Origin: Thermodesulfobacterium thermophilum DSM 1276
GTDB lineage: Bacteria; Desulfobacterota; Thermodesulfobacteria; Thermodesulfobacteriales; Thermodesulfobacteriaceae
Length of the DNA: 64,000 bases
Assembly: GCF_000421605.1 (NCBI RefSeq)
Contig: NZ_ATXI01000008.1
Span: forward strand, 1-64,000
Direction: 5' to 3'
Shown here: piece after piece, positions 35,194 through 43,884 of the stretch
How the letters are laid out: every line of letters starts with the position of its first letter
Numbering within the stretch: position 1 is the first letter of the stretch
Position numbers and translations under genes: made by a program
The notes under the pieces: model-generated
Databases searched by the model: none
The model's input: only the letters and a program-made list of their open reading frames with translations
What the model was told of the DNA's origin: nothing

Positions 35194-35643
35194 ATGACAG
35201 AACAGTGTAGTTTACCCGATTATACCGACCTTTCTTACGAGATTTTAGAAATACCTAAGAAATACAAAAGATTGGCCATAGTAGGGGCAAGTCATAATCC
35301 AGAACGCCCAAGCTATCAGGTAATGGAATATCTACTAAAAGAAGGTTTTGAAGTAGTCCCTATAAACCCGGTAAGGGAAGAAATCCTTGGGAAAAAGGTA
35401 TATCCTTCTTTATCTCAACTCCCTGAAGAGCTTTATCCTGAGGTAGTGATTATTTTTAGAAAGCCTGAGATGGTTTTACCGATAGTAGAAGAGGCATTGG
35501 CTTTAAAACCTAAGGTGATCTGGATGCAAGAGGGGGTGATTAACGAAGAAGCTAAAAAACTTGCTGAGGCCCACGGGATAAAGGTAGTGATGAATAAATG
35601 TTTTAAAAAAGTCCATATGATAGGCAAAAAGAAAGGCCAGTAG
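35194..35643 (+). CDS. CoA-binding (Rossmann) protein
   Basis: A 149-residue single-domain CoA-binding protein. The nucleotide-binding segment AIVGASHNPERPSYQVMEYLL, the VVPINPVREEILGKKVYPSL stretch and WMQEGVINEEAKKLA match the YccU/CoA_binding_2 family, whose members bind CoA but have no known reaction. It stops immediately before the next start codon (TAGATG), so translation is coupled. Confidence 0.85.
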   Translation: MTEQCSLPDYTDLSYEILEIPKKYKRLAIVGASHNPERPSYQVMEYLLKEGFEVVPINPVREEILGKKVYPSLSQLPEELYPEVVIIFRKPEMVLPIVEEALALKPKVIWMQEGVINEEAKKLAEAHGIKVVMNKCFKKVHMIGKKKGQ

Positions 35644-36345
35644 ATGACAGAAGGCTTCCGCGAGGTAGAAGTATACACAGACTTAGAGCAATTCAGGAAA
35701 GTTTTTACCAAAAACAAACAGGAGGTTTTAAAGTATAATCTTTCAGAATTTGTGGCACTCCTATCAACCGTCCCTCTTCCCAAGCTTTTTTCTGGTTTAT
35801 TTTTAGAGCTTATAGTTAAACTTTCTGAAGCCCTTTACTGGAAAAGCTGTTTTTTGTTAAACACACGTCCTCAGGAGGAACCTCAACCTTCTGAGGAATC
35901 TTATCCTGAGGAAGAGATTTCAATAAAAAGACAGTTTCACTACTATAACCTTATTCCCTTAGACCGGGTTCTCGAAGATAAAGTTTTTTTACCTAAAAGT
36001 TCAGAGGTTCAACTGTCTTCAGATGAAATTTCAAACAGTCCAGAAAGTCAACAGGCTTTCAATCTTCTTTTACAGGCTCTTCTTAGGGTGCTTCAACGGG
36101 AAACCCTTAAAACAGAAGTCTTAGAAAGGCTGCCACAGGTTTCGATAGACGATTACATAGATGAGGTCTATCAGTTTTTACAACAAAATCCTTCTTTTTA
36201 TTTTAAAGATTTCCTAAAAACCAGAGATCTCGATGTGTTAAGAGTGGTTTGTTATTTTCTTGCTCTTCTTTTCATGTGTTTCTATGAACAGTGTAGACTG
36301 GTGCAAAATAGCGAGTATGAAGACATCTTGGTAATTAAGGTTTAA
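35644..36345 (+). CDS. ScpA-like kleisin (divergent)
   Basis: A 233-residue protein that resembles ScpA, the kleisin that bridges SMC heads in chromosome compaction. Evidence is the N-terminal helix with a LSEFVALLSTVPLPKLF segment, an acidic low-complexity middle (residues 80-100), and a C-terminal winged helix (VVCYFLALLFMCFYEQCRLVQ) ending in a short EDILVIKV strand, as in ScpA where the helix contacts the SMC cap. The match is weak. ScpB is not next to it. Taken as a divergent kleisin or relative. Confidence 0.5.
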   Translation: MTEGFREVEVYTDLEQFRKVFTKNKQEVLKYNLSEFVALLSTVPLPKLFSGLFLELIVKLSEALYWKSCFLLNTRPQEEPQPSEESYPEEEISIKRQFHYYNLIPLDRVLEDKVFLPKSSEVQLSSDEISNSPESQQAFNLLLQALLRVLQRETLKTEVLERLPQVSIDDYIDEVYQFLQQNPSFYFKDFLKTRDLDVLRVVCYFLALLFMCFYEQCRLVQNSEYEDILVIKV

Positions 36346-36464
36346 GGTTAAAAGTTTTTTTAAGATATGTGAAATATTTAACAAGCAGTTTAAAAAGGGG
36401 TAGCAGAGATTAGAGATTTAAGGATAAAGCTAACAAGTTATTCCTGGTTAAAGAGAGGTTATAG

Positions 36465-36893
36465 ATGAAATACAAGATAAAGCATTATCCTGAACGTTGT
36501 TCTGGTTGTGGGGAATGTGTTAAGGCTTGTGCAGAAAATCATGAAGGGTTAAGTAATTGTGCTGTTTATGAGGTAGATGGCAAGTTTTATTATTTTTCTT
36601 GTCTTCAGTGTAAAAGGCCTCAATGTGCGTCGGTGTGTCCTGTAGGTGCTATAGAAAGAGAAGGAGAGGTGGTAAGGCTTTATCCAGAGCTTTGTGTGGG
36701 ATGCAGAAACTGTGAGGAGGCTTGCCCGTTTGGTGTCCCTAAGTTTAACAAAAAAACAGGCAGGATTAACAAATGTGACCTTTGTTTAGAAAGGGTAAAG
36801 GCAGGTCTTTTACCTTATTGTGTAGAGGCTTGTCCTAATCAGGCTTTAGAGCTAGTTAAAGAAACTCCTAAACCTAAGGAGGAAGAAAAATAA
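36465..36893 (+). CDS. four-cluster 4Fe-4S ferredoxin-like subunit
   Basis: A 142-residue electron-transfer protein of the DmsB/HycB/CooF type. Sixteen cluster cysteines fall in four groups: C12/15/18/22, C46/49/54/58, C77/80/83/87 and C104/107/119/123, so four [4Fe-4S] clusters are expected. There is no signal peptide, which points to the cytoplasmic side. Its stop codon abuts the start of nuoA, so it heads the nuo operon. Since nuoE, nuoF and nuoG are absent, it may deliver electrons to the Nuo membrane arm, or link it to a partner enzyme. That role is inferred from position. Confidence 0.85.
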   Translation: MKYKIKHYPERCSGCGECVKACAENHEGLSNCAVYEVDGKFYYFSCLQCKRPQCASVCPVGAIEREGEVVRLYPELCVGCRNCEEACPFGVPKFNKKTGRINKCDLCLERVKAGLLPYCVEACPNQALELVKETPKPKEEEK

Positions 36894-37247
36894 ATGAGTG
36901 GATATCAAGGGATTTTTTTGTTTGGTTTTTTGCTTTTCCTTCTTGGGGCTTTATTGGTGATAGCTAACAATTTTTTGGCTTTAAAAAGGTTTAACTCTGC
37001 TAAGTTTAAGCCCTATGAATGTGGTATAGATGTTTCTTGGGATGCAAGAATACCCCTTAAGGTGAAATTTTACCTGATAGCTGTGATTTTTTTGGTTTTT
37101 GATGTTGAGTTGGTTTTTCTTTATCCCTGGGCAGTAGTTTTTGAAGACCTTGGTTGGTTTGGTTTTGTAGAAATAGCAGTTTTTGTGTTTTTGTTGTTGG
37201 TAGCCTATGTCTATGCCTGGAGAGAAGGAGCTTTAAAATGGGAGTAG
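36894..37247 (+). CDS. nuoA: NADH-quinone oxidoreductase subunit A
   Basis: A 117-residue membrane subunit with three helices. It has the conserved PYECGIDVS loop (the cysteine marks active/deactive change in other species) and [23 protein letters not shown]. It starts right after the ferredoxin-like gene and overlaps nuoB by ten bases. Confidence 0.95.
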   Translation: MSGYQGIFLFGFLLFLLGALLVIANNFLALKRFNSAKFKPYECGIDVSWDARIPLKVKFYLIAVIFLVFDVELVFLYPWAVVFEDLGWFGFVEIAVFVFLLLVAYVYAWREGALKWE

Positions 37248-37753
37248 AAAAATCTACCATAGAGATAGCACCTGGAGTAAGACAGGTTCCTGGAGCCCCT
37301 GTAGTGGTGACTACTATAGACAAAGTGATAAACTGGGCAAGAGCAGGGTCTTTGTGGCCTCTTACCTTTGGGCTTGCCTGCTGTGCCATAGAGATGATGG
37401 CAACTGGAGCCAGTCACTATGACCTTGACCGGTATGGGATAATCTTTAGAGCTACCCCTCGTCAGGCAGACCTTTTGATAGTAGCAGGTACGGTAACCAA
37501 AAAGATGGCTCCGATCGTAAGAAGGGTTTATGACCAGATGCCAGAGCCTAAATATGTGATTGCCATGGGAAGTTGTGCCTGCTCTGGTGGAATTTTTAAA
37601 ACCTATGCGGTAGCTCAGGGGGTAGACCAGTTTTTACCGGTAGACCTCTATCTCCCTGGTTGCCCTCCCCGTCCTGAAGCCTTGATCTATGCTTTATTGC
37701 AACTCCAGGAAAAAATAAAAAAAGAGACTAAAAGATGGGGTTACTGGAGATAG
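37238..37753 (+). CDS. nuoB: NADH-quinone oxidoreductase subunit B
   Basis: A 171-residue subunit that binds the terminal N2 [4Fe-4S] cluster near the quinone site. The ligand cysteines lie in [17 protein letters not shown] and [10 protein letters not shown] start it at ATG 37238, inside nuoA and with AGAAGGAG upstream; the long upstream extension of the frame matches nothing. It is full length. Confidence 0.96.
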   Translation: MGVEKSTIEIAPGVRQVPGAPVVVTTIDKVINWARAGSLWPLTFGLACCAIEMMATGASHYDLDRYGIIFRATPRQADLLIVAGTVTKKMAPIVRRVYDQMPEPKYVIAMGSCACSGGIFKTYAVAQGVDQFLPVDLYLPGCPPRPEALIYALLQLQEKIKKETKRWGYWR

Positions 37754-37756
37754 TGT

Positions 37757-38269
37757 ATGGCACTTTATGAAGAGTTAAAGACTAAGTTCCCAGAGGTAGT
37801 GAAAGAAGGTTTTCAGGAAGTTGACGGAGAAGTGGTGGTTTGCAATAGAGAAGGTTTTTTAGACCTTATAGCCTGGCTTAAACAAGAAAAAGGTTTTATC
37901 CATCTGATAGACCTTTGTGGGGTTGACTACTTAGGATACAAACCTAAGACCTTTGAGGAAAGGTTTGAGGTGGTTTATCATGTTTTTAATTTAGATGAAA
38001 GAAAACTTTTAAGGTTAAAGGTTAGGGTTCCAGAAGAGGATCCCTGGCAGTATTCTATCACCTCTCTGTGGAAGGAGGCTAACTGGTTTGAGAGAGAGTG
38101 TTTTGATATGTTTGGGATAGTTTTTAAAGGTCATCCTGACTTAAGAAGGGTGCTTATGCCTGAAGACTGGAAGGGATATCCTTTAAGAAAGGACTATCCT
38201 CTTTTCTCAGAGGAAGAGGATTGGGAACCATACAAGGTTTTGGTAGAAAAGTATAAGAGGAGAGGCTAA
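37757..38269 (+). CDS. nuoC: NADH-quinone oxidoreductase subunit C
   Basis: A 170-residue 30-kDa-type subunit of the connecting module. Recognised by [10 protein letters not shown], the [20 protein letters not shown] signature near residue 115 and the PLRKDYPL end. It is separate from nuoD (not fused as in enteric bacteria). Three-base gaps on both sides. Confidence 0.95.
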   Translation: MALYEELKTKFPEVVKEGFQEVDGEVVVCNREGFLDLIAWLKQEKGFIHLIDLCGVDYLGYKPKTFEERFEVVYHVFNLDERKLLRLKVRVPEEDPWQYSITSLWKEANWFERECFDMFGIVFKGHPDLRRVLMPEDWKGYPLRKDYPLFSEEEDWEPYKVLVEKYKRRG

Positions 38270-38272
38270 AGG

Positions 38273-39502
38273 ATGTCTTTAGTTTTAGAGGTTAATAAAA
38301 AACAGAAAGGCAAAGACAGCTGGGAGGAGCCTTTTTACCTGAACATGGGGCCTCAGCACCCTTCTACTCACGGGGTTTTACGCCTTTTCCTTGAGTTAGA
38401 GGGGGAAACCATCGTTAACTGCGACCCTATCATCGGTTATCTTCATAGAGGAATAGAAAAACTTGCAGAAAATCTTAACTACAACCAGACCATCGTTTTG
38501 AGTGACCGGTTAGACTATATTTCTTCTGCGGCAAACAACGTAGCCTTTGCCCTTGCCTTTGAAAAACTCTTCAAGCTTGAGGTGCCAAGAAGGGCTAAGC
38601 TGATAAGGACGATCGTTTCAGAGATGGCAAGGATATGTAGCCATTTGCTCTGGCTTGCAACCCATGCCCTTGATATAGGTGCGATGACGGTTTTTCTTTA
38701 CTGTTTTAGGGACAGAGAATGGTTGTTAAACATCTATGAAAGGATTTGTGGGGCAAGGCTCACCCATACCTACGTTAGGGTGGGTGGGGTAAGAAGAGAT
38801 TTTGAGCCTGAGGTTATAGAGGAACTCTATCGGTTTGTAGAGGAGTTTCCTAAAAGGATTACCGACTACGAGACCTTAATCGATACCAACCGTATCTGGC
38901 TTAAACGAACCAAGAACATAGCGGTGGTTTCTGCTGAAGAGGCTTTTAACTTAGGGCTTACCGGTCCTTGTTTAAGAGGATCTGGTGTTTCCTATGATGT
39001 AAGAAAATTTAGACCCTATGATGCTTACTCTGAGGTAGAGTTTGAGGTTCCTGTAGGACAAAATGGAGATACCTATGATCGTTATAAAGTAAGGATGATA
39101 GAGCTTCGTCAGTCTAACTGGATCATTAAACAGTGTTTAGACAAGCTTTCTGAAACTGAAGGAGAGCTTGTGTTAGCTGAAAATTCTCCTGACCTTCTTA
39201 TGCCAGAAAAGGTGAGAGAGGTTTCTGCTCAACCCCATCCCAAGCTTGGGGTTATGTTTAAACCAAAGGAAAAAGAAATCGTCCCTGTAGGGGAGGCCTT
39301 TGCCTCTATAGAATCCCCTAAGGGTGAGCTTTCGGTTTATGTGGTAAGTGATGGTTCAAGTAGACCCTGGAGGCTTAGGATCAGGACTCCCTCTTTTGTA
39401 CATATCTCTGCCATTCCTCATATGACAAAAGGGCATATGATTGCTGATCTGGTAGCCATTATAGGGACCCTTGACATAGTTTTAGGGGATTCTGACAGGT
39501 AA
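38273..39502 (+). CDS. nuoD: NADH-quinone oxidoreductase subunit D
   Basis: The 409-residue 49-kDa-type subunit that lines the quinone-binding cavity with NuoB. Signature parts are NMGPQHPSTHGVLR (with the histidine and following residues at the quinone head), GYLHRGIEKL, and the LDIVLGDSDR terminus. It is related to the large subunit of NiFe hydrogenases, but the nickel cysteines are absent, so it is a true NuoD. Complete. Confidence 0.97.
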   Translation: MSLVLEVNKKQKGKDSWEEPFYLNMGPQHPSTHGVLRLFLELEGETIVNCDPIIGYLHRGIEKLAENLNYNQTIVLSDRLDYISSAANNVAFALAFEKLFKLEVPRRAKLIRTIVSEMARICSHLLWLATHALDIGAMTVFLYCFRDREWLLNIYERICGARLTHTYVRVGGVRRDFEPEVIEELYRFVEEFPKRITDYETLIDTNRIWLKRTKNIAVVSAEEAFNLGLTGPCLRGSGVSYDVRKFRPYDAYSEVEFEVPVGQNGDTYDRYKVRMIELRQSNWIIKQCLDKLSETEGELVLAENSPDLLMPEKVREVSAQPHPKLGVMFKPKEKEIVPVGEAFASIESPKGELSVYVVSDGSSRPWRLRIRTPSFVHISAIPHMTKGHMIADLVAIIGTLDIVLGDSDR

Positions 39503-39511
39503 GGAGGATAT

Positions 39512-40492
39512 ATGGAAGACCTTTGGTCCAATCTGTTTTGGTTTTTGGCAGGAACGGTGATCCTGCTTATAGTAAGCCTTTTACACGTAGCTTATCTTAC
39601 CTACGCAGAAAGAAAGATCATTGCCAGGATGCAACAAAGGCTTGGACCTAACAGGGTAGGACCAAGAGGGCTTTTACAACCCATAGCTGACATGTTAAAG
39701 CTGCTTACCAAGGAAGATATCATTCCTGCTCAGGTAGATAAGCCTGTATTTTATATCGCCCCTTTTATCTCTCTGGTTTGTGCTGGAACAGGGATAGCGT
39801 TGGTGCCTCTTTGGGAAAATTTTGTGATAAGCAACATAAACGTAGGTCTTTTGTTTATTTTGGCTTTAAGCTCTTTAAGTGCCTATGGAGTTATACTATC
39901 AGGATGGGCTTCTAACTCAAGGTATGCCTTTTTAGGAGGGCTTAGGGCCAGTGCTCAGGTGATAAGCTATGAGATAGCGATGAGCCTTGCCCTTTTAAGC
40001 GTGGTTTTGATGGCAGGGTCCCTTAACCTTGGAGATATCGTAAGAGCTCAGATAAACTCACCTTTTAAGGTTTATCTTATTCCTCAGCTGATTGGCTTTT
40101 TTGTTTTTATCATCTCAGCGGTAGCTGAGTGTAATCGCACTCCCTTTGATTTGCCTGAGGCAGAGACAGAGCTTGTTGCAGGGTATTTTGTAGAATATTC
40201 AGGTATGAGGTTTGCCCTTTTTTATCTGGCAGAATATTTTGGAATGCTTGTGATGAGTGCCCTTGCAGTTACTTGTTTCTTAGGTGGTTGGGCAGGGCCT
40301 TTTGAGGTTCCTTATGTTCCCTTTTTCTGGTTTGTGGTAAAGGTTTATGCCTTACTTTTCTTTTACATCTGGATAAGGGCTACCCTTCCAAGATATCGTT
40401 ATGACCAACTTATGGACCTTGGATGGAAGGTGCTTATTCCTCTTGGTTTGATAAACCTGTTTTTAACAGCCTTGATAAAACTGATTTTTTAG
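39512..40492 (+). CDS. nuoH: NADH-quinone oxidoreductase subunit H
   Basis: A 326-residue subunit with eight membrane helices that joins the peripheral arm to the proton-pumping arm and forms the quinone entry. It has AERKIIARMQQRLGPNRVGP, ADMLKLLTKED, and the FDLPEAETELVAGYFVEYSG loop. Preceded by AAGGAGG. Confidence 0.97.
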   Translation: MEDLWSNLFWFLAGTVILLIVSLLHVAYLTYAERKIIARMQQRLGPNRVGPRGLLQPIADMLKLLTKEDIIPAQVDKPVFYIAPFISLVCAGTGIALVPLWENFVISNINVGLLFILALSSLSAYGVILSGWASNSRYAFLGGLRASAQVISYEIAMSLALLSVVLMAGSLNLGDIVRAQINSPFKVYLIPQLIGFFVFIISAVAECNRTPFDLPEAETELVAGYFVEYSGMRFALFYLAEYFGMLVMSALAVTCFLGGWAGPFEVPYVPFFWFVVKVYALLFFYIWIRATLPRYRYDQLMDLGWKVLIPLGLINLFLTALIKLIF

Positions 40493-40505
40493 GAGGAAAT
40501 GGAAG

Positions 40506-41057
40506 GTGAAAAGCCTGTTTGAAAAGCTTTTTTTGATAGAAATTTTAAAGGGATTAGCCTTAACCGTTAAAAAATTACTGTTTGAAAAGCCTGTTACCAT
40601 AGAATGCTACGACAAGGTAATCCCTCAACCTTATCCAGGATTTAGAGGAAGACATGCTTTGGTTAGAAGTGAACTTACCCAGGGACCTATCTGTGTGGCT
40701 TGCCATAGGTGCGAAAGGGTTTGCCCTTCAAGATGCATCTACATCAAAACTGTAGAGATAGAAGAGGAAGGAAAGAGGAAAAGACAGTTAGCTGAGTATG
40801 CGATAGATGCTTCAAGATGTGTGTATTGTGGGTATTGTGTAGAGGTTTGTCCGGTAAATGCCTTGGTGCTTACAGAGTTTTATCAGTATGTAGGCGAAAA
40901 CAGAGAGGACCTTTATTTTGACCAGGAAAGGTTGCTTAAAAACTGGGACGAGTTTATCGCTAAAGCTGAAAGGCCTTACTTTAATCCATTCTGGAAACCT
41001 AAGGGTATCCCAGAGGGATTTTTCTCTATAGTAAAAAGAAAGGCTAAAGGGGTTTAA
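40506..41057 (+). CDS. nuoI: NADH-quinone oxidoreductase subunit I
   Basis: A 183-residue ferredoxin-type subunit binding clusters N6a and N6b. Two cysteine sets are seen: CVACHRCERVCPSRC and CVYCGYCVEVCP. The GTG at 40506 follows AGGAGG. Length and the N-terminal amphipathic helix are typical. It is the expected first acceptor for electrons coming from a non-NuoG donor. Confidence 0.95.
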   Translation: MKSLFEKLFLIEILKGLALTVKKLLFEKPVTIECYDKVIPQPYPGFRGRHALVRSELTQGPICVACHRCERVCPSRCIYIKTVEIEEEGKRKRQLAEYAIDASRCVYCGYCVEVCPVNALVLTEFYQYVGENREDLYFDQERLLKNWDEFIAKAERPYFNPFWKPKGIPEGFFSIVKRKAKGV

Positions 41058-41058
41058 A

Positions 41059-41601
41059 ATGGGATTAGGCATAGATCTTAACAGCCTTATTTTTGGGTAT
41101 CTGGCTTTTGCGATGGTGGTTTCAAGTGTGCTTGCGGTTTTCTCGAAAAATCCAGTACACACCGTGCTTCTCGTTTTGGTAATGGTGGTACATCAGGCTT
41201 TTTTGCTTTTAACCCTTGGCTCTGAGTTTTTGATGGCTGTACAGCTGATTGTATACGCAGGGGCGGTGCTGGTCCTGTTTTTGTTTGTGGTTTACCTGAT
41301 AAACCTGAGAAAAGAGACAAAACACAGCATCTTTGTTAAACGTTTTTGCCTCTGTAGTTTGGTTTTCTTGCTGTTTTTAGGTTTTATGGGGGTTAATCTT
41401 TACTTGATATACGGAGCCAAAAAATTTGAACAGGCAGTCTTACCCTTTAATCCTCTGGAAAAAGACAACCTTTGGTGGATAGCCCATTATCTTTTTAACT
41501 ACTATCTTTTGCCTTTTGAGATTATAGGAGTGATATTGCTGGTAGCGGTTTTAGGGGCGGTCTTTTTGGTAAGAAAAGTTAAAACTACAGAGGAGGCTTA
41601 G
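41059..41601 (+). CDS. nuoJ: NADH-quinone oxidoreductase subunit J
   Basis: A 180-residue membrane subunit with five predicted helices. The LIVYAGAVLVLFLFVVYLINL segment, with the conserved pi-bulge helix, identifies NuoJ. It starts one base after the nuoI stop and is followed by nuoK six bases later. Confidence 0.93.
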   Translation: MGLGIDLNSLIFGYLAFAMVVSSVLAVFSKNPVHTVLLVLVMVVHQAFLLLTLGSEFLMAVQLIVYAGAVLVLFLFVVYLINLRKETKHSIFVKRFCLCSLVFLLFLGFMGVNLYLIYGAKKFEQAVLPFNPLEKDNLWWIAHYLFNYYLLPFEIIGVILLVAVLGAVFLVRKVKTTEEA

Positions 41602-41607
41602 TAAAAA

Positions 41608-41910
41608 ATGGTACCTTTTGAGGCATATTTAATCCTATCATCGGTCCTTTTTCTGATAGGACTTTTTGGTTTCTTGATGAGAAGAAACTTGATAGTAGTT
41701 TTGGTTTCCATAGAGATTATGCTTAACGCCATCATCATCCTTTTTGCCGCACTTTCTTATTTTAAAAAAGACATAACTGGTTATGTGATGGTATTTTTTA
41801 TCATAGCGATGGCTGCGGCTGAGGCTGCGATCGGATTGACCTTAGCTATATTGATCTACAAAAAACTTAAAACCGTTTATACAGACGAAATAAACCATTA
41901 CAAGGGGTAG
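41608..41910 (+). CDS. nuoK: NADH-quinone oxidoreductase subunit K
   Basis: A 100-residue three-helix subunit. IGLFGFLMRRN and VSIEIMLNA contain the conserved glutamate of the proton path, and AAAEAAIGL has the second. Length matches the family. Confidence 0.95.
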   Translation: MVPFEAYLILSSVLFLIGLFGFLMRRNLIVVLVSIEIMLNAIIILFAALSYFKKDITGYVMVFFIIAMAAAEAAIGLTLAILIYKKLKTVYTDEINHYKG

Positions 41911-41915
41911 TTTTT

Positions 41916-43868
41916 ATGGCAGAACATCCTTATGAGTTGATTACCCATTTTAACCTCTGGGTTTTTCTTATCCCCTTTATACCCCTTTTAGGTAGCCTTT
42001 TTACCCTTATCTTTGGGAAGAAATATTTACAGGAAAAGGCACATCAGATTCCAGTTTTAGCTATTTTCATAAGTTTTCTGATCTCTTTAAAGGTTTTGTT
42101 TGAGGTGCTTTCAGGAAAGATTTTTGATTTTGACCTTTATACCTGGATTTCTGCTTCAAACTTGAAGGTAGGGTTAGGTTTTTTGGTTGACCCTCTTTCT
42201 ATAGTAATGACCACGATGGTGCTTTCGTTATCCTTTCTTATTCATGTTTACTCTATCGGCTACATGTATGGAGACCCTGGGTATTATCGATTTTTTTCTT
42301 ACATCTCTCTTTTCACGTTTAGTATGCTGATGCTGGTTCTTTCCAACAACGTGGTTCAACTTTATTTAGGGTGGGAGGCAGTAGGGCTTTGTTCTTATCT
42401 TTTGATTGGTTTCTGGTATGAGAAAAAAAGTGCAGCCAACGCAGCCAAAAAAGCTTTTATCGTTAACAGGGTAGGTGATTTTGGTTTTGCCCTTGGGGTG
42501 TTTGCTTTGTTTTATTTTACCGGAACTCTTTATTATCACGACCTCTTTTCTAAACTCCCTCTTTTGTCTGAAAAATATATAGACTTTTTAGGTTTAGAAG
42601 TCCATGTACCTTTTCTGATAGCCTTTTTGCTTTTTTGCGGGGCTATGGGTAAAAGCGCACAGGTTCCGCTTCATACCTGGCTTCCTGATGCGATGGAAGG
42701 TCCAACCCCTGTTTCTGCGCTAATCCATGCGGCTACGATGGTTACCGCAGGGGTCTTTATGGTAGCAAGGCTCCATGGCCTTTTTGAGCTTTCTTCTTAT
42801 GCCATGGCTATGGTAGCTTTCGTAGGGGCTTTTACCTGTTTTATGGCAGCAACCATCGCCCCTACCAGGTTTGATATCAAAAGGATCATCGCTTACTCTA
42901 CCATGTCTCAATTGGGATACATGTTTATGGCCTGTGGAGTAGGGGCTTTTGCTGCAGGTATTTTTCACCTCTTTACCCATGCCTATTTTAAAGCTCTGCT
43001 TTTCCTTGGGGCTGGTAGCGTGATCCATGCGGTTCATACCAACGACATAAGGCAGATGGGTGGATTAAGAAAGTATATGCCCTATACATTTGTTACCTTT
43101 ATGATAGGTGCATTAGCCTTGGCTGGTTTCCCAGGGCTTTCTGGATTTTTTAGTAAAGACGAAATACTTGCGATGGCCTATTTCTCTCAGTATCCCTGGG
43201 GTAAGTTGGTTTGGGTTACAGGGCTTTTGGTGGCGTTTTTAACAGCTTTTTATACCTTCAGGTTAGTGTTTCGGGTGTTCTTTGGAGAATATAAGGGAAG
43301 AAAGGATTTCCATCCTCATGAGTCCCCAAGGACGATGGTTATTCCTCTTTGTTTGATAAGTATAGGGGCTGTTTTTGCAGGTTGGTTAGGAGTTCCTCAT
43401 TCCTTAGGAGGAAACCCTGTATTTTTAAACTTTTTAGAGTCGGTTCTTGGACACCCAAAGACCCTGCCCATGGAACACCAGACTGAGTATCTTTTGATGG
43501 GACTTTCTGTTATGGCAGCCTTTTTGGGTATCCTTTTAGCCTGGATAGTCTACCTTAAAAGACCAAGCCTTCAGTTTTGGTTATCCCAAAACCTTCCTTC
43601 AGTCTACAGATTTTTATATGCTAAATGGTATTTTGACGAGGTGTATGATTTACTTTTTGTACGTTCTACCTTATGGACAGCTAAATGGATGGTTACTAAG
43701 ATTTCAGACGGTATTTTGATAGAAGGGATTATCAACGGCACAGCCAAACTTATAAGTCTTGCAGGCTCAGGTTTAAGGACGGTGCACTCAGGAATTGTTA
43801 ACCATTACAATACTTTTATCTTGGTAGGTCTTATTCTTTATTTTATTTTGTATTTTTGCCTAAGATAG
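41916..43868 (+). CDS. nuoL: NADH-quinone oxidoreductase subunit L
   Basis: A 650-residue antiporter-like proton-pumping subunit. The conserved GWEAVGLCSYLLIGFW motif, KSAQVPLHTWLPDAMEGPTPVSALIHAATMVTAG (key lysine and glutamate) and TYFKA-like HAYFKALLFLGAGSVIH are present, and the C-terminal region has the long lateral helix. Complete. Confidence 0.97.
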   Translation: MAEHPYELITHFNLWVFLIPFIPLLGSLFTLIFGKKYLQEKAHQIPVLAIFISFLISLKVLFEVLSGKIFDFDLYTWISASNLKVGLGFLVDPLSIVMTTMVLSLSFLIHVYSIGYMYGDPGYYRFFSYISLFTFSMLMLVLSNNVVQLYLGWEAVGLCSYLLIGFWYEKKSAANAAKKAFIVNRVGDFGFALGVFALFYFTGTLYYHDLFSKLPLLSEKYIDFLGLEVHVPFLIAFLLFCGAMGKSAQVPLHTWLPDAMEGPTPVSALIHAATMVTAGVFMVARLHGLFELSSYAMAMVAFVGAFTCFMAATIAPTRFDIKRIIAYSTMSQLGYMFMACGVGAFAAGIFHLFTHAYFKALLFLGAGSVIHAVHTNDIRQMGGLRKYMPYTFVTFMIGALALAGFPGLSGFFSKDEILAMAYFSQYPWGKLVWVTGLLVAFLTAFYTFRLVFRVFFGEYKGRKDFHPHESPRTMVIPLCLISIGAVFAGWLGVPHSLGGNPVFLNFLESVLGHPKTLPMEHQTEYLLMGLSVMAAFLGILLAWIVYLKRPSLQFWLSQNLPSVYRFLYAKWYFDEVYDLLFVRSTLWTAKWMVTKISDGILIEGIINGTAKLISLAGSGLRTVHSGIVNHYNTFILVGLILYFILYFCLR

Positions 43869-43884
43869 AAGCGGAGGAAGGTTT

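Noticed and set aside
42720-43037. Antisense open frame inside nuoL
   Set aside because: It lies fully within a well conserved part of nuoL and has no family features.
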